A stretch of DNA of 64,000 bases from Oreohelix idahoensis (GCA_024509875.1 JAMPIV010000598.1:186001-250000), one strand, 5' to 3'. Shown: positions 36,784 to 49,356, numbered from the stretch's first letter. The notes: generated by a model from the letters alone, not told the origin. Numbers and translations: made by a program.

Positions 36784-37757
36784 TGTTAAGTCATATTTTA
36801 ATTAAGGGGAGTTAAGTGTTTAAGACTCGTATGTACGGGTCGGATTTTTGTACACACACTTTTTGAACACAGCTCTTTTGACAAGCTGTTAGTTTGCTTT
36901 TTTTAAAAATAGGATAAAGAAACTGTCGAACGTTCTTTGAATTAGTTTTGGGGGGAAAGGCAGATGAATTCTGCTCACATCTCAAGCTGCGAGTTTGCGC
37001 GTGAATGAATTTGGTACTGAGCTGTTTTATGCAGCTGATTTTTCGTGACAGTACTTGGCTGGTAGAGCTTGGAAATGGCCGTTTTACCATTTCTCTAGTG
37101 TGTTCCAATATATATTTCTTTTGTGAGAAGGGGAATTTAAGATATTTTGAAGATACGTTCAGGCCATGGATTATACCGGCCATTATGATTATCATGATTG
37201 ATATTTCCTGTGATGGATATTGTTCCCATGGATGTAATAGCACTGAGAGTTGCCGATGTTATAAGAATTATGATGTTCCATTTGATGGATTTAAGATGTT
37301 GGAAAGTTTGTTCCTGAGGGATATTTATTGTAACAAGTGTACTGTACTGAGGCCTGTGGTTTATGCAACCAATGTAATGGATATTTGATACTATGTTCTG
37401 CATCCACTTTTTCCATGGATATTTTGTACTTGATGCTTCGTGATTTGCCGTGTTCTGTAACCTGTGACAGTGTGTTATTACCATGATGTCTACGTGACCG
37501 TCTAGTCAATAAACTGTATAACGTTGCCAGGTCTTACAACATTTCCTGACTTCTACGTTGCTGTGGTGTGAGTGACTTATCATAGACATACTTAAAGAAC
37601 CTATACACATTCGCGTATGTTATATTTCCATAGTCACACACCTGTCGGCCATCCGTAAGCCCGACTTATGCTGATCGCCATTTATCAGCGAGAGTAATAA
37701 TAACATGTATCTTCTTGATGACACCACCAGTATCTTCCACCAAATAAATCTTTAACA
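36784..37757 (+). repeat. Element B 5' LTR
   Basis: 974 bp. TGG at 37762, four bases past the LTR, may begin the primer-binding site (tggtcgctagtgattcgggg); tRNA not identified. The overlapping ORFs on both strands reappear in the other LTR only because the LTRs are copies. Confidence 0.95.
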
Positions 37758-38672
37758 GAAGTGGTCGCTAGTGATTCGGGGTATAAACAGTCCAGAAGTT
37801 TACTGCGATGTCAATTCAGCTGGATTTACAGTGTTGTCAGTACTGACTGTTATGCACAAGTTATTCAAGTCAAGAGTGGCAGTGTTCCAGTCTTCCTTCT
37901 CGTGCGACAGCTTAGGATTTCAGTACACGATGTCAGGAATTTCATTCGAAAGCCGCTATCACTTTGGAGTTCCAGTACCGATCACCATTGGATTTATTCA
38001 GACTGTGTGATACCTGATTTACATCATTGTTGTTGCTGCGGAGGCTGGGATTTTTTTCCTTTTGAAGATAAGTGGTTTGTTTGTTTGTAAACTGTACCAC
38101 TGTTCGGTGTAACATTGAGCCTTCCTCAGAGCATAATCTATTTATTCTTTCATGTGTTCTATATTATATGTTTCATGTTTATGTGGGCAGTTGGAGCGGT
38201 GACTTATGAAGGGAATATCCCAGTTCACACAGGGCCTTCATGCGCGTTCTGTAGGGTCGAGATTGTGAGTTTCAATTGAGCGATAATTCCGGTTCAAGGC
38301 TATAAACCTTGCCGAGGTTCATACCGTTACTTGTCCCTCACGACAGTAATTGTTTAGGTGTGGCGAAACGTCTCAGTGTTGTTGTCATTATATTTTTTCT
38401 CTGTACCTTAGTTTTTTTATTAATTTGTTTGTGAGTGTCTTCCTGCTCTTACTATCTTTCATTTATATACAACTTTTTTGTTTATACTCTGTATTGTCGC
38501 TTGTATTGTCTTACTTTTCGCATTGTCATTGCACTCTTTGCAATATTTTTTCTTTGGTTTAGCTTTCAGATTTAGTTGATTCTGCGAACGTGGTCATTTG
38601 TGCTTTATCTCTTGTCTTTGTCACTTTTGTTTGTATTATCTATTTTGTCATGCACTGTCAATATTATAATGC

Positions 38673-38752
<80 letters not shown>

Positions 38753-38886
38753 ATTAATAACATTATTTATAGTTAAAAAGGTAATTGTACAAGTCTTAAG
38801 CAAGGACTTGTCACCCACGAAGTTGGGATAGAGTGAGTTTCTTCTGGATATTTACATTACTTACATATCTTGTAAAATACAGCATA
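37758..38886 (+). other. Element B leader, with a (TA)n array
   Basis: Non-coding leader between the LTR and the first Gag codon. It holds a pure TA array at about 38676-38749. The ORFs at 37761-38090 and 38350-38776 have no recognisable domain. Confidence 0.6.
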
Positions 38887-39108
38887 ATGTCTAGTTTGGA
38901 TTATTTCATTAAACAAGGGAAATCCCTTGGTGTGACTACGGAGAGATTAGAAGAATTCGCACTTGCCGAATATGCCAAGGCGCAGAAGTCAGAAGAAAAG
39001 AAACAGAAAATGGAGGCTGAAAAACAGAAATTAGAGGCTGAGAAACAGAAATTAGAGGCCGAAGATAGAAAAATTCAACAGCAAATGGAAAAGAAAAAAA
39101 TGCAAATG
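38887..39108 (+). pseudogene. Element B gag, 5' part
   Basis: ATG at 38887 opens a Gag N-terminus that runs into a Glu/Lys/Gln-rich coiled coil with repeated E-A-E-K-Q-K-L units. Element A interrupts it at the target aaatg (39104-39108). The same frame resumes right of element A at 49357, still coiled-coil, and meets a TAG near 49453. Confidence 0.85.
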
Positions 39109-41521
39109 TGTGGTGAAGTGGGATGTTATAAATACTTATAGGGAACTTAGTGTACTGACTGAGATCAGCTGTGAAGGTATCTATATCTATTAAGAGTAGT
39201 GTATTATAGATAACCTTATTTGCTACCACATATCTATATATCTCAGTCAGAATTATTCTGGAATAGTGTGATGCTACGTTATGTGTCTAGGGTATGAGTA
39301 TGGTGAAGTGTAAGTCACAACAACAGACAGATAAACAATTTAATTTAATCCACTACTCTTGACAACACTGTGACACTCACATACATATAACACTCTACAA
39401 AGATATCTTAAAAGAGTCTCTGATAAACTTTCAAATAACAATATGTATTCATTACTGGCATGAATGAATATGTGTCCTGATTCAACTACAAGGGAACCAG
39501 GAATCACAATCAATTTAAATTACAAGTTATGTACAGAATGTATTTAATATGAATATTGTAGTGACATATATTATTACAAATGTTCTATGTGTGTCAGTTG
39601 TGTAGTAGTAAAATGAGGTAATACTGGTTTTATTTTGTTCAAGCTCTGTTGGTATTTGTCATCATGACTTCAATAGTTTGTCTTTAGGGACCAGTATTGG
39701 AGATGTTCACAGTTCCTGATTTTAAGACAAGTAAATTCCCCTCTTAATGTTAATTTTAAAAAGTCAGTTCAAGATGAGGGGACATAATGTTGAGCTCAGC
39801 TGGCCAATTCGCTTATCTGGCGTGATGGCGGCAGGAAAGGACTCCTCTGCTCGAATTCTCCTCTGGGTTCAGGAGACACCTCACTGATAGCTAAAAAGAC
39901 CAAGGGGTATGCTGTCCGACTCAGGATTCAGCAAAGCTCTGACTAGGTGCTGCTCAGTACCATCAAGACCACTGTCCCTGAAATCAAGAAGGATGTACCT
40001 TCTACTTCATAACTAATTTATATTTTTTTTTACACTGATCACAATACATCACAAACATTGCGTTCAGAGCGTTAGGCCAACAGTCAGCTTCATCTGAAAT
40101 ACTTTATACCAGCATTACCATCCTTAATGGTCACTACGCCTCTGCACTTCCAGCATTATTTCTGTCTAATCAATCATCCAGGTGTCAGTGTACTATTTTG
40201 CCATTCCATGCCGTTTTACTTCTCTCCGACACCCTCTGTTCAGGCTGGAGCATTACAGGCTTTACCTCACGTTGGCCACTGAACTACACATATATATACA
40301 GGCATAAATCAACAATTCACATTCAATTTTCATTAAAAGATATTGAATGGTTCAAGCTTACCACAATTCATACGAATAACACAGATACGTTGATTAGCAA
40401 TGAATTCTGGCACAAACTGGCACAAATTTCCATCTGCCTATGTTCCAGGCTTTTATTTAACACAATTATGAGCTGGCTTCAACGCACTGTTGCTTTATCA
40501 AGATCATTTAAACAAGTGGTTTCGAACTAACGCTCCCAAGTGTGTATATCAGCGAGTCTGACCAATGAGCCACGTTTCGACAAGTGTTTGAAAAAATGTT
40601 ACCTTTCCCCGTTTCCCCTAACAACCAAGATAGTATTTATAGCCCGACCAATCGTGGTTAGGCTTTCATTTGTTGCGCTCCAATCAATTTGGAGTTTACA
40701 TGGTAGGCTATTTCTGTAACGTAAATTTTTTTTCAAACACGTTAAAAAAAAATCTTATGAGCAGAAATGATTTTATGCTGTCAGGCACCCCCAATATTTT
40801 ATTTTGGGTATAATTTATTAATTCCTGGACTATTTGCGTAACGTTTTACATATTATTTGTCAGCAAGCCCTAAGGAACCCAAAAATACAAATTTAAAGGA
40901 GCTACGTGGCTGCGTTCAAAATATGCAATTTCTTTTACCTCCTGTTCCGAAGATGTGCTGTCTGGGTACTGTTATGTTTTCAACCGTAAACCCATCCAAT
41001 GTTATCTTTTCTAATAAGAGTCTGTTATGATTTATAAACCTAACTCTGGGAAAGGGTAGTGTATTTTATCACTGTCCGTCTGAAAAAAAATTAGTGCATG
41101 TAGACTTACACGCGTGATGGCAGCATTTGCGTATCGCGCGAAGCGTGTTTAGTGTTCGGCTTTCTGCCTCTCCCTTCTCGCTATCCTTTTGTCCATCTGT
41201 TCGTTCGTTTTGGTAACGTAATGTAGAAAAAGACATGAATGGAATTTAAAATTTAGGTCATTACGCAGTCTGCCTCTTAATGTTTTTCCAAGAAATACAG
41301 CACACGTTTCATTGAAGAAAGCGGGTATAATACAGTAAGCTTTTACTATCAACGTGAAAGCGTTACAATTTGCAGACGAAGCAGAAAACAAGGGGGATTT
41401 CGAGTACATTCCTTGTGACAGCACTGTTATTTTACCATTGCTCTTCTCTTTATTAATTTTATTTGTTAGGCTTCATATTTACCTAATAATTTATATATGT
41501 GGATTAGAATATTTCATGACA
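39109..41521 (-). repeat. Element A 3' LTR
   Basis: 2413 bp, unusually long for a Ty3/gypsy-class element, and uninterrupted. ORFs of 60-110 codons within it (40198-40530, 41149-41424) recur exactly in the other LTR because of LTR duplication. Confidence 0.95.
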
Positions 41522-41532
41522 CCTCCCCTCTT
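41522..41532 (-). promoter_or_regulatory. Element A polypurine tract
   Basis: Minus-strand aagaggggagg lies directly against the start of the 3' LTR, the position where plus-strand DNA synthesis is primed in LTR elements. Confidence 0.85.
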
Positions 41533-41616
41533 AAAACAGACATTATATGTCAGTCCTTTATTCTATATACACATATAGAAATTTATTATTATTTCTGGGG
41601 TTTACGGTGATTCTCA

Positions 41617-43485
41617 TCACACGGATGGCGGCTTAAAAAATCCGCTCCCAGATTGGTTTTTCCAGATATATTCAATGCTAAAATTGTATGGAGCCAGAAG
41701 CAAAGACCATCGGAGTAACCTAGAGTTCTCATGCTTAGCCTGTGCTAAAAACGATAAAGGTTTGTGGTCAGTTTGCAACTTAAATGCCTTCCCATATAGA
41801 TAAATATTGAATTTCTTTATTGCCCATATTACTGCAAGACATTCTTTTTCGCTAGTTGAGTAGTTGATTTCAGCTTTATTCAACTTTCTGCTAGCATATG
41901 CCACTGGGCTTAATTCCCCATCCAATGCATCTGATTTCTGTAGTAGAGTTGCACCTAACCCAATATTACTTGCATCCGTCCTTACTATGAATTCTTGACT
42001 TAAGTCAGGTAATTTCAAAATGGGTTTACTTGTGAGCTTTTCCTTCAACTCTTGGTAAGTCATTTCACATTGTGGAGTCCATGTAATGCGATCTGGAAGT
42101 CCTTTACGTGTCAATTCCGTTAAAGGTGCACATATGGAATTAAAGTTTTTGATATACTTCTGGTAGAAACCACATAATGAGACAAAGGATCTCACGTCCT
42201 TCTTGGTTTGTGGTCTCGGGGCTTTCTGTAGTTTCTCTAAATTCTTTGGGTCAGGGGTCATGTTTCCCTGATAAACTGTGTGTCCCAAAAATTCCAATTC
42301 TTTACATCCAACGCAACATTTGGTTGGACGGGCTGTTAAATTTGCCTCCCTAAGTCGATCAAACAGCATGTTCAGAGAGTCAATGTGTTCCTCAAATGTT
42401 TCTGTTGCTATAAGGATATCATCCATAAAATTTGTTATACAGGGATTATTCAGAGGATCCAATAATTTTCTCATCATTCTAGAGAAGACACTAGGCGCAT
42501 TCTTCAATCCAAATGGCAATCTATTAAACTCATAGTGTCCTTCTGAGGTACTAAAAGCTAGGTATGGTCTAACCTCAGGCTTTACTGGAATCTGATATTA
42601 TCCTTTACTCAGATCCACTTTTGAGAAATATTTAGCTTTATTTAGTCTGGCAAACAGCTGATTTGTATCCGGCAATGGATCCACCTGTCCTTCTGTAATA
42701 GCATTCAGTCTCCTGTAATCTATACAGAGTCTATGTTCTCCAGAGGGCTTCCTTAAGAGTACAACACCGGAACTATACGAAGACTCACTGTGCGAAATAA
42801 TTCCTTCCTTCAATAGATAGTCTATCTCTTCCTTCAAAGCTTTTTCCTTAGCAAACGGAATCGAATATGGTTTCATACAGACAGGTGTGGAGTCTATGAG
42901 TTTCATATCATATTCCAATAGGTTGGTATGCCCTGGTCGGTCTGTTAACACCTCTGCATGATTATTTAGAACCTGTTGCACTCTCTCTTTCTGAGTTTTC
43001 GTTAAATGTGTACTGATTTTCACCTGTGCTGCTGTCTCACAGGGGTGTAATGGATATTCAAATGATGAAAGTGGTTCCTTTTTCATCTCCATGGCGATGG
43101 ACAAGGTCAACAAGTGTGTCTCTTCCTGATGTTCTCTTTCCAAATATTTCTTCAGGAGATTCACATGATAGATTTTTTCTTTCCCCTTCTTATCTATCTT
43201 ATAATTTGTTCTAGACACCTTCTCTAGAACTGTATATGGACCCTGCCATCCAATTTGTAACTTATTCTGACTCCCAGGCAAAAGAAGCAGTACTTTCTCT
43301 CCCACAGCCAAATTTCTGTCTTTCGCCTTCCTGTTATAATAGGCAGCATGTTTCTTCCTGGCTTGTTTCAAATTTTCATTGGCAAGTTTCCAGCCAGTTT
43401 TTAACCGAGTGGTCAGCTCATTCACATATTGGTATGAAGATGTAATGTTTTCCTCTGCCTTTTCATCAGTCCACGTTCTTAACAA
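41617..43485 (-). pseudogene. Element A integrase C-terminus, RT and RNase H
   Basis: One minus-strand frame runs from 43485 to 41617 with a single stop at 42598-42600. First comes the integrase tail with its GPY/F module (W-Q-G-P-Y near 43240). RT follows: the L-R-K-P-S-G motif, V-D-L-S-K-G (first catalytic Asp) just before the stop, then L-P-F-G-L-K-N-A-P and F-M-D-D (catalytic pair, YxDD variant). RNase H has T-D-A-S-N-I-G-L-G, the Glu in S-E-K-E-C and T-D-H-K-P-L. At the end a frameshift near 41655 displaces the last residues. Apart from the one stop codon the RT and RNase H look intact. Integrase precedes RT, as in Gmr1. Confidence 0.93.
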
Positions 43486-43487
43486 AG

Positions 43488-45497
43488 CTACATATGGACC
43501 TTTAATTGTGTGGACCTATTTGTCCATGCACCGGTATGGTCTCTTCCACTTGAAGCTTTATAGTGATGATTTTTCCTCCCAGAATTATCATTCACAAAAC
43601 GACCGCTACCAATTTTTTTCTTGGGGCTGTCTCCCCTCTTAAAATTCTTGATGAGAGATTTCCTCTCTACATCCTCTTCCTCCAGTTTGTTTAAGTCCGA
43701 TTGAGGGATTTTCGGCTTATCCTGGGGTAAGACATCTTTTTGCACTCTCCGCATAGTGGCCATTGTGAAACAGTTAAGTGAAGCTTGTCCGTGAAAAGGG
43801 GCTTCCCATTCCATTTGGTCCACTTTATCAAATCTATTTTTCTTTTTATTATCAGGCCTAATTTTGCTCCGGGGCGTGTCCAGGTCCTGATCCATGTTCC
43901 CACTTGTGGGTGTTCCCTCATGTGCTATGCTACACCTTTCTACAAAATTCTCAATGTCCCATCTTGCTTTGGGCCAATAATAATTGTGAGCCACCTTTTG
44001 AATGATGGTACCTATCTTCTCATGGTCCCCATCTGGTTTCACATGTAGGCTCCTTATTAAGTCTGCCCTGTATCTTTTTGGAAGAACCAGCTGTCCGTGA
44101 CCATGGGATCTAGTTCCAGTCTTCCTATACATCAACTTGTTTTTCATATAAAAATCTCCCTTGCCTGGAGTTGTATGACAAGTTGACAATTTTCTGAAAC
44201 AAGGCTTGAGTGTTTTATCCCCAGCCTGTGCCTTCCTCATCTCTTCTGGAGTGGTATTCAACATAATATCCTCCTCCTGTCTTGAGGTCGACCTGACCTG
44301 AAGGGTTGCCATATACACAGGTTTCCTTCTGCAACGGTCAGTGTCATGATTGTCCATCTGACAATTCTTACACCACCTTTTTCCTTGGTTGAAAGATTTT
44401 CTTTCATCATATTTCCTTTCATCGAATTGTGGGAATTTATTTTTATTTTCATACCGTGGCCTATCAAATTGGTGCTTACCTTTATTTTGATCCCTAGGAT
44501 CAAATTTATTAAAGTTCTGTGGTGCCCTAAAGTTGTCCACCTGTTTCTTTTTATTACCTGTTACCTCTGCTTGAGCTGCTTGATACCTTTCAGCAACATT
44601 TAGCAACTCACCCAGCCTCTCTGCACCTTGTTCCATGAGAAACTTTCTCAGGTCTGGAGCCATGGACTCTCTTAGTTGCTCTATAAGGACCATTTCCTTA
44701 AGATCTTGGGTTTTCCCCGGAGAAGTCCATTTCTCCAAGTATGTCTCGATTCGTGCAGAGAACTGGTGATAGGTTTCACCTGACAGTAGTTTAGCATTCC
44801 TAAATTTTTTCCTGTAAAACTCTGCATTCTTTTCATACCTTAACAAAAGAGCCTGCTTTAGCATGTCATAATTTTCCTGATCACCTCTGCTCATTTTTGC
44901 AAAAACTTCATAAGCTGCCCCACGAAGTCCCTGAGATAACTTTAAGCTCCACCTTTCTCTCTCTAACCCATACGTGGTAGCTAATAGTTCGTACCTATTT
45001 ATATAGCTCTCAATATCATCGTCTTTCTCAACAAAATGATCTAAATGAAAGTTCATAGCTGAGGTTGAGGCTCCCTGAGTAACCGTAGCATCAGAGGCAA
45101 AGGGACTGGCACCATTTTCAGGAGCATGGCCTTGAAACTCAAACTCCCTTAGTCGTAACTCATGTTCCCTTTGTAATCTCTTCTCCTCCTTTTCTGCTTC
45201 CCTCTCTGCAGCTAATCTCTTCTCTTCTCTTTCTGCAGCCTGTCTTCTTTCCTCGGCTTCCAATGCTTTAGCCTCTTTGTCAGCCTCAATCTGCAACCTC
45301 TTAGTCTCAGCCTCAGCTTGCAACCTCTTAGTCTCAGCCTCTAACTTTCTTTCGGCCTCTTTTTCTAATCTTCTTTCTTCGCGTTCAATAAATTTGTCAC
45401 ATTCCGTAGTGACATAGGCAACCATAACTTGCCCATCTAATCCTAACTCTTTTGCAGTCTGAACCGCAGCAGATCGAAATTTGGCCAGGTCCGCCAT
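43488..45497 (-). pseudogene. Element A Gag fused to integrase zinc finger and an unrecognised segment
   Basis: 669 codons from ATG 45497. Residues ~45-115 form a Glu/Arg-rich charged coiled coil; residues ~150-310 are the Gag capsid-like domain of Ty3/gypsy elements (W-S-L-K-L-S-Q-G-L-R-G-A-A and Y-H-Q-F-S-A-R motifs); a CCHC knuckle (C-K-N-C...H-D-T-D-R-C) lies near 380-395. No protease is found after it. An integrase HHCC finger begins near 44130 but breaks at its last Cys (C-S-I then Ala, near 43925). The remaining ~145 codons (43491-43930) match nothing I recognise and take the place of the integrase catalytic core. The next ORF is in another frame. Internal deletion plus replacement makes this non-functional as integrase; Gag itself is uninterrupted. 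Confidence 0.9.
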
Positions 45498-45678
45498 TGT
45501 CTATCAGGTAAATTTTTATAATGTCTACCCAACAATTCAATTTCTAACTATATATCTAATGGACAACACAGGCACCGTGAGCTCAACCTTATTTAATTCC
45601 ACCCAAGGATACCTTTTAATTCTTATATTCCCTGAAGTGAATTACCCCCAATATTTTTAATAGTTAAAGATTCAAAAT

Positions 45679-45696
45679 CCCAAGAGCGAGACCCCA
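45679..45696 (-). promoter_or_regulatory. Element A primer-binding site, tRNA-Pro-like
   Basis: Minus-strand tggggtctcgctcttggg lies five bases after the 5' LTR. Its complement ends in CCA and continues into a T-loop-like ttcaaa, as a tRNA 3' end would. It most resembles the tRNA-Pro primer used by some retroviruses, with several mismatches. Confidence 0.55.
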
Positions 45697-45978
45697 ATAT
45701 ATGTGGTGAAGTGGGATGTTATAAATACTTATAGGGAACTTAGTGTACTGACTGAGATCAGCTGTGAAGGTATCTATATCTATTAAGAGTAGTGTATTAT
45801 AGATAACCTTACTTGCTACCACATATCTATATATCTCAGTCAGAATTATTCTGGAATAGTGTGATGCTACGTTATGTGTCTAGGGTATGAGTATGGTGAA
45901 GTGTAAGTCACAACAACAGACAGATAAACAATTTAATTTAATCCACTACTCTTGACAACACTGTGACACTCACATACA

Positions 45979-47272
45979 TATTCATTCATTCATTCATTCA
46001 TAACCCTCCACTCCCATAGGAGCATAGGCCTTCAACAAACACATGCCAAGTCCTCCTGTCACGTGCCATCATCTCAAGTTCTTTCCATGTTCTCCTCATC
46101 ATTTTCACCTCTGTTTCCAACTCTCTTCTCCACGTACTTCTTGGTCTTCCTCTGCCTCTCTTGCCCTGGGGGTTCCAGAACAAGGACTGCCTTGTAATGC
46201 TATCAACAGGTTTCCTCAGTGTGTGTCCTATCCATCGCCATCGTCTTCTTCTCATCTCTTGTTCCACTGGCACTTGTCCAGTTCTTGTCATCAGTTCCAC
46301 ATTGGTAGCCTTGTCATACCATTTTAATCCCTCTATTCTACGCAAGCACCCATTTATGAAAGTCTGTAGCTTTTTGGTTGTTGTCTTTGTTGTTCTCCAT
46401 GTCTCAGAGCCATACAATAGGACTGACTTCACATTTGAGTTGAAGATTCTTATTTTCGTGTTGGATCCTATTTCTCTTGATCTCCATATATTTCCCAATG
46501 CAATGAAAGCTCCTCTTGCCTTTTGTATTCTTATTTGATATCGCTGTCTGTCCCTCCAACTTTGTCTATATTACTGCCAAGATATGTGTATGATTCTACA
46601 TCTTGTATTGGTGTTTCTTCAAGTTCAACCCTGTTTTCATTACCTGCATTTATTCGCATTATTTTTGTCTTTTCCCTGTGTATTTTCAGACCCAATTGCT
46701 GTGACCTCTCATCGAGTGTTTTCAATTTGTCCTGCATCCGATTACGGTTATGGGACAGGAGAGCCAAGTCATCAGCAAAATCCAGATCATCCAACTGCTT
46801 AGTCAGAGTCCACTGGATTCCATTTCTGTTGTGTGTTGTCGATGATCTCATAACCCAATCTATTGCCAGCAAGAAAAGAAATGGAGACAAGAGGCATCCC
46901 TGTCGCACTCCTGTTCTTATCCCAAATGGTTCTGTAAGCTGTCCTTCATGAAGAACTCTGCACGTCATGTCTTCATAGGTTTTCTTTATTAAATTAATGA
47001 TCTTCAGGGGAACTCCATAATGCCTCATCAATTTCCAAAGTGATTCTCTGTCCACACTGTCAAATGCTTTTTCGTAGTCCACAAATCCGATGTATAGTGG
47101 TGAATTCCATTCCAGACTTTGTTCAACTATTATTCTCAAAGTGGCTATCTGGTCTGTACATGATCTGTTTTGTCGAAAACCTGCTTGTTCATCTCTCAAT
47201 TTCTTGTCTATGGACTCCTTTAATCTCTCAAGGATAATCCTGTTCAATACCTTTCCTGGCACTGATAGTAAC
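45979..47272 (-). mobile_element. LINE-b insertion in the element A 5' LTR
   Basis: 5'-truncated LINE read on the minus strand, ending at the left with a (GAAT)n tail (45979-46003). Instead of a target duplication there is a ~50-bp target deletion. The 5' junction at about 47272 shares a few bases (ATA-TG) with the target, which suggests microhomology joining. Confidence 0.9.
45998..47272 (-). pseudogene. LINE-b RT and C-terminal region
   Basis: 46531-47272 holds RT motifs: L-L-S-V-P-G-K, A-G-F-R-Q-N-R-S, V-D-Y-E-K-A-F-D, G-V-R-Q-G-C-L-L-S-P and F-A-D-D. After a frame change near 46530, 45998-46498 gives L-Y-G-S-E-T-W, R-R-R-R-W-R-W-I-G-H, then G-K-R-G-R-G-R-P-R-S-T-W-R-R and the terminal M-A-R-D-R-R-T-W segment. 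The endonuclease and first RT motifs were lost to 5' truncation. It is the best-preserved LINE-b copy here and serves as reference for the fragments at 3.4, 5.7, 12.9 and 54.6 kb. Confidence 0.92.
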
Positions 47273-49356
47273 ATTATGTATTCATTACTGGCATGAATGA
47301 ATATGTGTCCTGATTCAACTACAAGGGAACCAGGAATCACAATCAATTTAAATTACAAGTTATGTACAGAATGTATTTAATATGAATATTGTAGTGACAT
47401 ATATTATTACAAATGTTCTATGTGTGTCAGTTGTGTAGTAGTAAAATGAGGTAATACTGGTTTTATTTTGTTCAAGCTCTGTTGGTATTTGTCATCATGA
47501 CTTCAATAGTTTGTCTTTAGGGACCAGTATTGGAGATGTTCACAGTTCCTGATTTTAAGACAAGTAAATTCCCCTCTTAATGTTAATTTTAAAAAGTCAG
47601 TTCAAGATGAGGGGACATAATGTTGAGCTCAGCTGGCCAATTCGCTTATCTGGCGTGATGGCGGCAGGAAAGGACTCCTCTGCTCGAATTCTCCTCTGGG
47701 TTCAGGAGACACCTCACTGATAGCTAAAAAGACCAAGGGGTATGCTGTCCGACTCAGGATTCAGCAAAGCTCTGACTAGGTGCTGCTCAGTACCATCAAG
47801 ACCACTGTCCCTGAAATCAAGAAGGATGTACCTTCTACTTCATAACTAATTTATATTTTCTTTTTACACTGATCACAATACATCACAAACATTGCGTTCA
47901 GAGCGTTAGGCCAACAGTCAGCTTCATCTGAAATACTTTATACCAGCATTACCATCCTTAATGGTCACTACGCCTCTGCACTTCCAGCATTATTTCTGTC
48001 TAATCAATCATCCAGGTGTCAGTGTACTATTTTGCCATTCCATGCCGTTTTACTTCTCTCCGACACCCTCTGTTCAGGCTGGAGCATTACAGGCTTTACC
48101 TCACGTTGGCCACTGAACTACACATATATATACAGGCATAAATCAACAATTCACATTCAATTTTCATTAAAAGATATTGAATGGTTCAAGCTTACCACAA
48201 TTCATACGAATAACACAGATACGTTGATTAGCAATGAATTCTGGCACAAACTGGCACAAATTTCCATCTGCCTATGTTCCAGGCTTTTATTTAACACAAT
48301 TATGAGCTGGCTTCAACGCACTGTTGCTTTATCAAGATCATTTAAACAAGTGGTTTCGAACTAACGCTCCCAAGTGTGTATATCAGCGAGTCTGACCAAT
48401 GAGCCACGTTTCGACAAGTGTTTGAAAAAATGTTACCTTTCCCCGTTTCCCCTAACAACCAAGATAGTATTTATAGCCCGACCAATCGTGGTTAGGCTTT
48501 CATTTGTTGCGCTCCAATCAATTTGGAGTTTACATGGTAGGCTATTTCTGTAACGTAAATTTTTTTTCAAACACGTTAAAAAAAAAATCTTATGAGCAGA
48601 AATGATTTTATGCTGTCAGGCACCCCCAATATTTTATTTTGGGTATAATTTATTAATTCCTGGACTATTTGCGTAACGTTTTACATATTATTTGTCAGCA
48701 AGCCCTAAGGAACCCAAAAATACAAATTTAAAGGAGCTACGTGGCTGCGTTCAAAATATGCAATTTCTTTTACCTCCTGTTCCGAAGATGTGCTGTCTGG
48801 GTACTGTTATGTTTTCAACCGTAAACCCATCCAATGTTATCTTTTCTAATAAGAGTCTGTTATGATTTATAAACCTAACTCTGGGAAAGGGTTGTGTATT
48901 TTATCACTGTCCGTCTGAAAAAAAATTAGTGCATGTAGACTTACACGCGTGATGGCAGCATTTGCGTATCGCGCGAAGCGTGTTTAGTGTTCGGCTTTCT
49001 GCCTCTCCCTTCTCGCTATCCTTTTGTCCATCTGTTCGTTCGTTTTGGTAACGTAATGTAGAAAAAGACATGAATGGAATTTAAAATTTAGGTCATTACG
49101 CAGTCTGCCTCTTAATGTTTTTCCAAGAAATACAGCACACGTTTCATTGAAGAAAGCGGGTATAATACAGTAAGCTTTTACTATCAACGTGAAAGCGTTA
49201 CAATTTGCAGACGAAGCAGAAAACAAGGGGGATTTCGAGTACATTCCTTGTGACAGCACTGTTATTTTACCATTGCTCTTCTCTTTATTAATTTTATTTG
49301 TTAGGCTTCATATTTACCTAATAATTTATATATGTGGATTAGAATATTTCATGACA

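Larger units (their letters stand above)
39109..49356 (-). mobile_element. Element A: Gmr1-like LTR retrotransposon inserted in element B gag
   Basis: LTR copies at 39109-41521 and 45702-49356 read TGTCATG...CACCACA on the minus strand and are bordered by aaatg on both sides (39104-39108, 49357-49361). A canonical polypurine tract, aagaggggagg, abuts the 3' LTR (41522-41532). The internal region encodes, 5' to 3' on the minus strand, Gag, a CCHC knuckle, part of integrase, RT and RNase H. That is the Gmr1-type order. The LTRs differ by only a few bases apart from the LINE insertion in the 5' LTR, so the insertion is recent. Confidence 0.95.
45702..49356 (-). repeat. Element A 5' LTR, split by a LINE
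   Basis: Same sequence as the 39109-41521 LTR, with a LINE-b insertion at about 45979-47272. The insertion also removed about 50 bp of LTR (the bases at 39380-39440 of the other copy). Confidence 0.93.

Noticed and set aside
37005..37388. 127-codon ORF resembling a Cys-rich secreted peptide, also seen at 53723-53974
   Set aside because: It is LTR sequence of element B; the second copy is cut short and changed, showing no constraint.
40198..40530. 110-codon ORF repeated exactly at 48032-48364, and a 91-codon ORF at 41149-41424 repeated at 48984-49259
   Set aside because: Exact conservation is explained by the two LTR copies of element A, not by selection on a protein.
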